From an uncultured Clostridia bacterium (GTDB taxonomy: Bacteria > Bacillota > Clostridia > Oscillospirales > Ruminococcaceae), in NCBI GenBank assembly GCA_937901465.1, contig CALGTU010000017.1:1-12517 (forward strand): a DNA stretch of 12,517 bases. The letters run 5' to 3'. This document shows positions 6,721 through 12,517 of the stretch, piece after piece. Numbering within the stretch: the first letter of the stretch is position 1; each line of letters starts with the position of its first letter. Below the pieces are notes generated by a model, which was not told where the DNA came from, made no database searches, and saw only the letters and a list, made by a program, of their open reading frames with translations. Made by a program: the position numbers and the translations under genes.

Positions 6721-7180
6721 TTCCACAGAAGTAACGGAAAGAATTTTTGTAAAGGCTGTTTATGCCGATAAATCAGCAGAAAATATCTATCTTGATATTC
6801 TCTATACAACACCCGAAGGCGAAGATAAAATCTTTGTTTCAAAGGGAAAAGATTTTTCTTCCGCCATAACTCTCGCTGAAACTGCTATGGGCAAAGATAT
6901 TTTTACCGACCATTGTAAAGTTGTCTTCGTCGGCGCAGGTATAACCGATGTAAAGAAAGACCTTTCATATCTTTCTGAAAGCAGGGCATTTCCCTTTAAG
7001 ACAATAATCTGTAAATGTGCATATAAAGATGTTCTTTCCGCTGAAAATATCGATTCATTCAACGATATCGTATCTCAAGAAAAGGGAGCAGACTACGGAA
7101 CTCTTTTCAGCATATTTTCGGGCAAAAGCGAAGAATATCCTATAGCAACGCTTAAGAATAACTATATCATACTATTTTAA
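6665..7180 (+). CDS. short spore germination receptor subunit C (GerC lipoprotein), C-terminal half missing
   Basis: The C subunit of germinant receptors is a lipoprotein on the outer face of the spore inner membrane. Here a TTG start at 6665 (AAAGGAGGT at 6648-6656, eight bases upstream) gives a signal peptide ending in the lipobox LLTGC, with Cys18 as the lipidation site. What follows resembles the family's first domain: a strand-rich start (RIFVKAVYADKSAENIYLD), GKDFSSAITLAETAMGKDIF, then HCKVVFVGAGI. Family members are usually about 360-400 residues with a further large C-terminal domain. This one stops at 171, just where the first domain normally ends in a P..LK segment, and only 66 bases separate it from lepA. 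No continuation in another frame is possible in that space. It may be a decayed gene or a naturally short form. Confidence 0.82.
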   Translation: MIKKLIIITITIFLLTGCSSTEVTERIFVKAVYADKSAENIYLDILYTTPEGEDKIFVSKGKDFSSAITLAETAMGKDIFTDHCKVVFVGAGITDVKKDLSYLSESRAFPFKTIICKCAYKDVLSAENIDSFNDIVSQEKGADYGTLFSIFSGKSEEYPIATLKNNYIILF

Positions 7181-7185
7181 AATAC

Positions 7186-7214
7186 TTTACAAATAAAAGG
7201 TTTTGTGATAAAAT
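7186..7214 (+). promoter_or_regulatory. sigma-A promoter of lepA
   Basis: TTTACA (7186-7191), exactly 17 bases, TAAAAT (7209-7214); five of six matches in each hexamer. Transcription would begin near 7221. It begins only six bases after the gerC stop and covers the upstream in-frame GTG at 7205, which shows that the true lepA start is downstream. It lets lepA be expressed in growth while the ger genes before it may be forespore-specific. Confidence 0.85.
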
Positions 7215-7246
7215 ATTATGGAATATTTATATATGAGGTGAGACCT

Positions 7247-9052
7247 TTGTCTTTCAACAGAGATAATATAAGAAATTTCTGCATAGTAGCACATATAGAC
7301 CACGGCAAATCAACCCTTGCCGACCGTATTCTCGAACTCACAGAAACCGTTGCTGTAAGAGATATGGAAAATCAGCTTCTCGATAATATGGATATCGAGC
7401 GTGAAAGAGGAATAACAATCAAGGCGCGTGCCGTAAGAATGAAATACACCTCTCTTTCGGGAGAAGAATATTTCTTCAATCTTATCGACACCCCCGGCCA
7501 TGTCGACTTCAATTACGAAGTATCGCGTTCTCTCGCAGCCTGTGAGGGAGCTATTCTTGTTGTCGATGCATCACAGGGTATCGAAGCACAGACACTTGCC
7601 AATACCTATCTCGCAATAGACCACGACCTTGAAATTCTTCCTGTCGTGAATAAGATAGACCTTCCTTCAGCACGCCCTGAAGTTGTCTGCAAAGAAATCG
7701 AAGATGTAATAGGCATTCCCGCTATGGATGCTCCCCGTATTTCCGCAAAGACAGGCGTCAATGTAAGAGATGTCCTTGAAAGAGTAATAACAGATATCCC
7801 CGCACCCAAAGGCGATGATGATAAACCGCTTAAAGCCCTTATTTTTGATAGTTATTATGATAGCTACAAGGGCGTTATCATCTACATAAGAGTAGTTGAG
7901 GGAACCGTTAAAGTGGGAACAAAGATAAAACTCATGGCAACAGGCGCAGAATTTGATGTTGTCGAAACAGGATATATGGGAGCGACAGAACTCGTAAACG
8001 TCGGCGAACTCCACGCAGGCGAAGTAGGTTATATCGCAGCTTCTATCAAAAACATCAGCGATACCCGTGTCGGTGATACAGTAACCGATGCCGAAAATTC
8101 TTGTGACGTTGCTCTTCCCGGATATAAAAAGGTAAACCCCATGGTCTTTTCGGGCGTTTATCCTCTCGACGGTGCAAAGTATGGCGATTTGCGTGATGCT
8201 TTAGAAAAACTTCAGCTCAACGACGCTTCTCTTTCCTTCGAACCCGAAACATCGATAGCATTGGGCTTTGGCTTCCGTTGCGGATTTTTAGGACTTCTCC
8301 ATATGGAAATCATTCAGGAAAGAATCGAGCGTGAATATAATCTCGATATCATTACAACAGCGCCATCTGTTATCTATAAGGTAACTCTCACAAACGGCGA
8401 AGAAAAATATATCGATAACCCTTCAAACTATCCCGACCCAGCACTCATAGAAGTTGCCGAAGAACCCGTTGTAAAATCGAATATTCTTGTTCCTTCCGAA
8501 TTTGTAGGAAATATCATGGAACTTTGTAAAGAACGCCGTGGCGTTTTTAAAGATATGAAATATCTTGATGAAACAAGAGTAGAACTTCATTACGAACTTC
8601 CGTTAAACGAAATCGTATATGACTTTTTCGATGCTCTTAAATCAAGAACAAGAGGCTATGCTTCTTTCGATTATGAATTTATGGGATATGTTCCCTCAAA
8701 GCTTGTTAAACTCGATATTCTTCTCAACGGCGATGTCGTCGATGCACTTTCATTCATCGTTCATATCGATAAAGCCTATGCAAGAGGAAGAAAAATCGCT
8801 GAAAACCTCAAGGAAAATATTCCGCGTCAGATGTTTGAAATTCCCATTCAGGCAGCAATCGGCGGAAAGGTTATAGCGAGAGAAACTGTAAAGGCTTATC
8901 GTAAAGACGTTCTTGCGAAGTGTTACGGCGGTGACATAACAAGAAAGAAAAAGCTTCTCGAAAAACAGAAAGAGGGTAAAAAGCGTATGCGTCAGTTCGG
9001 AACAGTAGAAGTTCCGTCAGAGGCATTTACAGCAGTTCTCAAAATAGATTAA
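7247..9052 (+). CDS. lepA: elongation factor 4 (LepA) GTPase
   Basis: A ribosome-associated translational GTPase (EF-4), cytoplasmic, implicated in initiation, ribosome biogenesis and back-translocation. With the TTG at 7247-7249 as start it has 601 residues, the family length, and begins (M)SFNRDNIRNF as LepA proteins do. GAGGTGA at 7235-7241 lies five bases upstream. A longer frame opens at GTG 7205 but that codon lies under the promoter. Motifs: G1 AHIDHGKST (15-23), G2 RERGITIKA (52-60), G3 DTPGHVDF with His85 (81-88), G4 NKID (135-138). The LepA-specific C-terminal domain is intact, with GGKVIARETVKAYRKDVLAKCYGGDITRKKKLLEKQKEGKKRM broken here only for naming: it begins GGKVIARE and ends EGKKRM. 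The following genes are closely spaced, so it leads an operon through hemW, an association also seen in Bacillus. Confidence 0.98.
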   Translation: MSFNRDNIRNFCIVAHIDHGKSTLADRILELTETVAVRDMENQLLDNMDIERERGITIKARAVRMKYTSLSGEEYFFNLIDTPGHVDFNYEVSRSLAACEGAILVVDASQGIEAQTLANTYLAIDHDLEILPVVNKIDLPSARPEVVCKEIEDVIGIPAMDAPRISAKTGVNVRDVLERVITDIPAPKGDDDKPLKALIFDSYYDSYKGVIIYIRVVEGTVKVGTKIKLMATGAEFDVVETGYMGATELVNVGELHAGEVGYIAASIKNISDTRVGDTVTDAENSCDVALPGYKKVNPMVFSGVYPLDGAKYGDLRDALEKLQLNDASLSFEPETSIALGFGFRCGFLGLLHMEIIQERIEREYNLDIITTAPSVIYKVTLTNGEEKYIDNPSNYPDPALIEVAEEPVVKSNILVPSEFVGNIMELCKERRGVFKDMKYLDETRVELHYELPLNEIVYDFFDALKSRTRGYASFDYEFMGYVPSKLVKLDILLNGDVVDALSFIVHIDKAYARGRKIAENLKENIPRQMFEIPIQAAIGGKVIARETVKAYRKDVLAKCYGGDITRKKKLLEKQKEGKKRMRQFGTVEVPSEAFTAVLKID

Positions 9053-9063
9053 GGAGGGCTTTT

Positions 9064-9243
9064 ATGGACTCTTTAAGAGCAATGATAACTATATTTTCTA
9101 TCATAGGTTCAGGACTCATAGCCTATTCTTTCTATCATATTTTAATAACGGGCGATATTGTTAAAATTCTCATTTCGGGGGGACTCGGTATCGCAACAAT
9201 TGTTCTTCTTATTATGCAACTCAAGAAGAATTTAAAGGGGTAA
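9064..9243 (+). CDS. 59-residue hypothetical two-span membrane protein
   Basis: A short gene (MDSLRAMITIFSIIGSGLIA at its start, ending MQLKKNLKG). Two hydrophobic segments, about residues 7-28 and 34-51, are joined by a short turn (TGDIV), and the C-terminus is positive (KKNLK), suggesting both ends inside the cell. The ribosome site AAGGAGG at 9051-9057 overlaps the lepA stop and lies six bases before the ATG, so the gene is very probably translated along with lepA. I do not recognise a family. It sits with another small membrane protein between lepA and hemW, two genes that are directly adjacent in Bacillus. Confidence 0.75.
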   Translation: MDSLRAMITIFSIIGSGLIAYSFYHILITGDIVKILISGGLGIATIVLLIMQLKKNLKG

Positions 9244-9266
9244 TCTGATTTTAAAAGGAGATTATT

Positions 9267-9584
9267 ATGAAATACGAATGTCCACATTGCAAAGAAAAAA
9301 CAATAACACTCAGACAGAAAGCCTTTGCGGGAACATTAACCTCAAGGGGTGCAGAGTGTGAAAAATGCAAGAGAAGATGCGTAAACGGAAAAGATTCAAC
9401 AATCTTCCGCCTTGTAACATCACTTGCGGTTTTACTTTTTATAACATATATGATTTTCTTCACAGAAATAGATATGGGATTCTGTATAGGCTCATCGATA
9501 ATAGCACTCATAGCAGCAAAGGTGCTTCAGATAATTTTTGATGCTTTCTTTGCAAAACTCATTCCATCACAATGGATAGATTAG
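9267..9584 (+). CDS. 105-residue zinc-ribbon membrane protein, unknown function
   Basis: An N-terminal zinc-ribbon-like module (CPHC at 5-8 and CEKC at 31-34, with Cys38 close by) is followed by two hydrophobic segments, about residues 47-65 and 70-90 (LVTSLAVLLFITYMIFF, then FCIGSSIIALIAAKVLQIIF). This layout, a cytoplasmic metal-binding head on two membrane spans, is common in small uncharacterised Firmicutes proteins. AAAAGGAG at 9253-9260 lies six bases before the ATG. Its end overlaps the hemW start by 13 bases. I do not recognise a named family, and any link to heme or iron handling would be inferred from position only. Confidence 0.8.
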   Translation: MKYECPHCKEKTITLRQKAFAGTLTSRGAECEKCKRRCVNGKDSTIFRLVTSLAVLLFITYMIFFTEIDMGFCIGSSIIALIAAKVLQIIFDAFFAKLIPSQWID

Positions 9585-10684
9585 GAGTTTATATACATAT
9601 CCCGTTCTGTGCAAGAAAATGCCCGTATTGCGATTTCTATTCGACAAAATATAACAAAGAAACCGTTTCCTTATATGTCGATGCACTTATAAGAAATTTC
9701 AAGGCATTTTCCGTAGAAAACGGAAAGAAAAAAATAGTTTCAATCTATTTCGGCGGGGGAACGCCTATCCTTCTTTCGCCCTATCAGTTTGACCTTTTGC
9801 TTACTTCTCTTTCTGAATGTTTTTCTTTTTCAAAGGATATCGAGATAACAACCGAGGCAAACCCTTCGATGTCTGATAAGAACAAATTTTCCGAATACAG
9901 AAAAACAGGTCTTAACCGGATTTCATTCGGTGTTCAGAGTTTTAATGAAAACGAACTCCGCTCCCTTCAGAGAACGCATACTTCAGCGGGTGCGATAAGA
10001 GCGATAGAAAACGCTTACAGCGCGGGATTCGATAATATTTCCGCCGATATAATGCTCGGTATCCCTTATCAGACAAAAGAGAGTCTTTCTCATACTCTTG
10101 AAACAGCAACCTCTCTTCCTTTGTCGCATATATCAGCTTATATGCTCAAAATCGAAGAGGAAACTCCTTTCAACTCGGAAGAGATAATAAAAACTCTCCC
10201 CGATGATGATACAACAGCTGAACTTTATCTTCATACCATAGAAACTTTAGAAAAGAAAGGATTTTTGCAGTATGAAATTTCGAACTTTGCTAAAGAAGGA
10301 CGGCAAAGCAGGCATAACCTACTCTATTGGGAATCCGCTGACTATATTGGTTTCGGCGCTGCTGCACATTCCTGTTATCTCGGCAGTCGTTTCGCTGTGC
10401 CTTCTGATATTACATATTTTACTCAAAATAGCATACAGGGAAAAATAATTACCGACGAAAATCCTTGCGATTTTTCTGAATATGCAATGCTCCGCCTTCG
10501 ATTAACAGAAGGTCTTTCACTGAAAGAAGCAGAGAAAAAATTCTCGTTTGATAAAGAAACGATTTTACATAGAGCAGAAAAATTCAGAAAAGCAGGTCTG
10601 CTTAATGTATGTGATGAAACCGTTTCGCTCACAAAAAACGGCTTTCTTGTAAGCAACGGCATTATTTCAGACCTTGTTCTTTAG
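9572..10684 (+). CDS. hemW: radical SAM heme chaperone HemW
   Basis: HemW is a HemN-like radical SAM protein that binds heme and passes it to target proteins; it is not the oxygen-independent coproporphyrinogen oxidase it is often labelled as. The 370-residue length is typical. The iron-sulphur motif is Cys13-x3-Cys17-x2-Cys20 followed by Asp-Phe (CARKCPYCDF), so the fourth cysteine found in true HemN (CxxxCxxCxC) is absent. Other motifs are YFGGGTP (59-65), ITTEANPS, and NRISFGVQSFN. The HemN C-terminal domain follows (YEISNFAKEGRQSRHNLLYW, GFGAAAHS). The ATG lies within the end of the zinc-ribbon gene and has no clear Shine-Dalgarno site, suggesting translational coupling. It is the end of the lepA operon. 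The hrcA-grpE-dnaK genes that follow in Bacillus are not here. Confidence 0.95.
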   Translation: MDRLGVYIHIPFCARKCPYCDFYSTKYNKETVSLYVDALIRNFKAFSVENGKKKIVSIYFGGGTPILLSPYQFDLLLTSLSECFSFSKDIEITTEANPSMSDKNKFSEYRKTGLNRISFGVQSFNENELRSLQRTHTSAGAIRAIENAYSAGFDNISADIMLGIPYQTKESLSHTLETATSLPLSHISAYMLKIEEETPFNSEEIIKTLPDDDTTAELYLHTIETLEKKGFLQYEISNFAKEGRQSRHNLLYWESADYIGFGAAAHSCYLGSRFAVPSDITYFTQNSIQGKIITDENPCDFSEYAMLRLRLTEGLSLKEAEKKFSFDKETILHRAEKFRKAGLLNVCDETVSLTKNGFLVSNGIISDLVL

Positions 10685-10701
10685 CATAATAGCCAAAAAA
10701 G

Positions 10702-10747
10702 AGTTTTGCAAGTATTATAAAATTTACTTGCAAAACTTTTCTGTTTG
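10702..10747 (+). terminator. rho-independent terminator after hemW
   Basis: A perfect 13-base inverted repeat (AGTTTTGCAAGTA at 10702-10714 and its complement at 10725-10737) with a ten-base loop, followed by TTTCTGTTT. It starts 17 bases after the hemW stop. Flanking A-rich and T-rich bases can extend the stem. Confidence 0.85.
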
Positions 10748-10756
10748 CTATACAAT
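10728..10756 (+). promoter_or_regulatory. sigma-A promoter of the aminotransferase gene
   Basis: TTGCAA (10728-10733), exactly 17 bases, TACAAT (10751-10756). The -35 box is made from the right arm of the preceding terminator hairpin. A second TATAAT occurs at 10756-10761 but lacks a -35 at proper distance. Start of transcription would be near 10763, leaving a leader of about 33 bases. Confidence 0.7.
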
Positions 10757-10795
10757 ATAATATAGTGTGTATTTTAAGATAATGGGGGATTTTGA

Positions 10796-12073
10796 ATGAA
10801 ACTCAGTGAAATGACAAGAGAACAGCTCGTTTCATATAAGAATGAAATACAGTCAGAATATGATGCTTTTAAAGCAAGAGGATTAAAGCTTGATATGTCA
10901 AGAGGAAAGCCCTGCTCTGAACAGCTTGACCTTACCATGCCTATGCTCGATACAATAAACAGCAGTTCTGATATTCTTTCCGAAAACGGAACAGATTGCA
11001 GAAACTATGGCATTTTAGACGGCATTCCCGAAGCTAAAAAACTTTTTGCCGATATTTTAGAAGTTTCACCTGATGAAATAGTTGTCGGCGGAAATTCAAG
11101 CCTTAATCTTATGTATGATATGATAATAAGAGCTATGCTTTTCGGAACAGTAGGAAGCGAAAGACCCTGGTGTAAAGAAGAAAAGATAAAGTTCTTGACT
11201 CCCGTTCCCGGTTATGACAGACACTTTGCTATCTGTGAAAAACTCGGTATCGAAATGATAAATATCCCTATGGGCGAATGCGGTCCCGATATGGATATGA
11301 TTGAAGACCTTGTTTCTAAGGACGCTTCAATAAAGGGTATCTGGTGTGTTCCTATGTATTCAAATCCCGAGGGAAAAACATATTCAGATGAAACAGTAAA
11401 GCGTTTTGCAAAACTCAAACCCCAAGCACCCGATTTCAGAATTTTCTGGGATAACGCTTATTGCATACATCATCTTTCAGATACACCCGATAAACTTCTC
11501 AATATCCTTGAAGAATGCAAGAAGAACGGAACAGAAAACAGTGTTTATATCTTTGCATCAACATCAAAGATAACATTTTCAGGTTCAGGTGTTGCTGTTA
11601 TGGCAGCAAGCAAAGAAAACATCGCTGATATGAAAAAGAGTATGACTGTCCAGACAATCGGCCATGACAAACTCAATATGTTAAGACATGTGAGATTTTT
11701 TAAGAACAGAGAGGATGTCCTCTCACATATGAAAAAACACAGCGAAATTATAGCTCCCAAGTTCGAAGCCGTTTTATCATCACTCGATAAAGAAATCGCT
11801 CCCATAGGCGGATGTGACTGGACAAAGCCAAACGGCGGATATTTCATCTCTTTCAACGCACCCGAAGGCTGTGCAAAGAGAATTGTCGAACTCTGTAAAG
11901 AAGCAGGAGTGGTACTCACAGGCGCAGGTGCTACATTCCCATATGGAAAAGACCCCGATGACAAAAACATCAGAATAGCACCCACATACCCTACAGTTTC
12001 AGACCTTTCCCTCGCAACAGAACTTTTCTGCATCTGCGTAAAACTCGCTTATGCCGAAAAATTATTAGGTTAA
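10796..12073 (+). CDS. class I aminotransferase, AspT-type aspartate aminotransferase (PF12897 group)
   Basis: A PLP-dependent fold-type I aminotransferase, 425 residues, most like the subgroup of aspartate aminotransferases typified by Corynebacterium AspT (PF12897, once labelled MocR-like but without the DNA-binding domain). Visible features: LDMSRGKPCSEQLDL near the N-terminus, GGNSSLNLMYDM (98-109) for the PLP phosphate region, PVPGYDRHFAI, MYSNPEG with Asn190, WDNAY (Asp219 and Tyr222), ASTSKITFSGSG with Lys258 as the Schiff-base lysine, and NIRIAPT with Arg393 for the substrate carboxylate. It probably converts aspartate and 2-oxoglutarate to oxaloacetate and glutamate. The ATG follows GGGGGA at 10784-10789. 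It stands alone, with its own promoter and terminator. Substrate assignment rests on family resemblance. Confidence 0.9.
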   Translation: MKLSEMTREQLVSYKNEIQSEYDAFKARGLKLDMSRGKPCSEQLDLTMPMLDTINSSSDILSENGTDCRNYGILDGIPEAKKLFADILEVSPDEIVVGGNSSLNLMYDMIIRAMLFGTVGSERPWCKEEKIKFLTPVPGYDRHFAICEKLGIEMINIPMGECGPDMDMIEDLVSKDASIKGIWCVPMYSNPEGKTYSDETVKRFAKLKPQAPDFRIFWDNAYCIHHLSDTPDKLLNILEECKKNGTENSVYIFASTSKITFSGSGVAVMAASKENIADMKKSMTVQTIGHDKLNMLRHVRFFKNREDVLSHMKKHSEIIAPKFEAVLSSLDKEIAPIGGCDWTKPNGGYFISFNAPEGCAKRIVELCKEAGVVLTGAGATFPYGKDPDDKNIRIAPTYPTVSDLSLATELFCICVKLAYAEKLLG

Positions 12074-12080
12074 AAATAAA

Positions 12081-12119
12081 TCCCGTCGGCATATAAAAAT
12101 GGTTGACGGGAATTTTTAT
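12081..12119 (+). terminator. rho-independent terminator after the aminotransferase
   Basis: Arms TCCCGTC (12081-12087) and GACGGGA (12105-12111), with a 17-base loop, followed by ATTTTTATTTA. It begins seven bases after the stop. The GC-rich stem stands out in AT-rich sequence, though the loop is long. Confidence 0.75.
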
Positions 12120-12138
12120 TTATAAAGGAGATATTGTT

Positions 12139-12517
12139 ATGGAGATAAAGAAAATCAGGTTTATCGAACCCGGAAACCGACCTTATAAAAAGTCACTCAA
12201 AAATTATTTTGTATACGACCGCTATATCAGAACCCCATCTCTTGGTCTTATAACTCTTGCTACAATCGCAAAAGATTCTGTTCCCGATACATATATGTAT
12301 AGTGAATCTATTTCATCTGTCGATTGGGAAGATGTTTTCACTGCCGATATTGTTTTTATAGGCGTATTCACATTCAACGCAAACCGCGGTTATGAAATAG
12401 CGGAATATATTCATAAAAATTCAGATGCCAAGATTGTTATGGGCGGACTCCATGCTTCGCTGAATTACGAAGAAGCCTGTGCGTATGCCGATTATGTTCT
12501 TCTCGGCGAAGGTGATG
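12139..12517 (+). CDS. cobalamin-binding-domain radical SAM protein, 3' end outside window
   Basis: The first 126 residues of a larger protein cut by the window end. AAAGGAG at 12124-12130, eight bases upstream, supports the ATG. The N-terminus (IRFIEPGNRPYKKSLKN, then RTPSLGLITLATIA) and the Rossmann-like continuation (DIVFIGVFTFNANRGYEIAEY, broken at AKIVMGGLHASLN and DYVLLGEGD) match the B12-binding domain of class B radical SAM enzymes. The VMGGLHASLNYEEA and YVLLGEGD motifs are typical of that domain. The radical SAM CxxxCxxC motif would lie downstream, so it is not seen. Many such proteins have unknown substrates (methyl transfers, ring changes). No clear promoter is seen between the preceding terminator and this gene. 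Confidence 0.85.
   Translation, partial: MEIKKIRFIEPGNRPYKKSLKNYFVYDRYIRTPSLGLITLATIAKDSVPDTYMYSESISSVDWEDVFTADIVFIGVFTFNANRGYEIAEYIHKNSDAKIVMGGLHASLNYEEACAYADYVLLGEGD

Noticed and set aside
7211..7228. Perfect repeat AAATATT-ATGG-AATATTT at the lepA transcription start
   Set aside because: It would suit an operator by position, but an all-AT repeat of seven bases is weak evidence in this composition.
7205..7246. Longer lepA beginning at GTG 7205
   Set aside because: The codon lies between the -35 and -10 of a good promoter, so it would be upstream of the transcript start; the 14 extra residues do not resemble LepA, and a ribosome site points to TTG 7247.
11545..12033. Long open frame antisense to the aminotransferase
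   Set aside because: It has no ribosome site or family resemblance and mirrors a clearly conserved gene.
12103..12131. TTGACG as a -35 box for the radical SAM gene
   Set aside because: No -10-like sequence occurs at 16-18 bases; TATAAA lies too close at about 12 bases.

Overview
The window reads as a chromosomal segment of an AT-rich, endospore-forming Gram-positive bacterium of the class Clostridia. The evidence is a GerA-type spore germination receptor operon, a DUF421/DUF4363 membrane pair common in spore-formers, nrdR, strong AAGGAGG-type Shine-Dalgarno sites, several TTG starts and consensus-like sigma-A promoters. The genus cannot be fixed from the sequence. No mobile element, CRISPR array, tRNA or rRNA was seen, and no gene-free gap exceeds 300 bases.

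Layout. (1) 2-1953, plus strand: the 3' part of leuB (leucine synthesis), a MaoC-type hydratase and a small nitroreductase, nearly abutting and ending at a bidirectional terminator. (2) 2010-4067, minus strand: from right to left, a DUF421 (YetF-like) membrane protein overlapping a DUF4363 protein, then a small DUF6514-like protein, then nrdR, whose consensus sigma-A promoter overlaps the stop codon of the gene before it. (3) 4183-7180, plus strand: gerA-gerB-gerC homologues in one operon. GerC is only about 171 residues and lacks the usual C-terminal half. (4) 7247-10684, plus strand: lepA, two very small membrane-protein genes (59 and 105 residues, the second with a zinc ribbon) and hemW, ending at a strong terminator. 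(5) 10796-12073: a class I aminotransferase of the AspT (PF12897) type, with its own promoter and terminator. (6) 12139 to the window end: the N-terminal part of a cobalamin-binding radical SAM protein.

The most interesting point is the divergent control region at 4068-4182. A 13-base palindrome supplies a GAATA box on each strand. Each box sits 14-15 bases from a good match to the sigma-F/sigma-G -10 element, one facing the DUF421/DUF4363 pair and the other facing the germination operon. This suggests that both are switched on together in the forespore and work as one spore-membrane module. Starts for lepA and the DUF421 gene were moved from the longest open frame to positions set by the Shine-Dalgarno sites and promoter.
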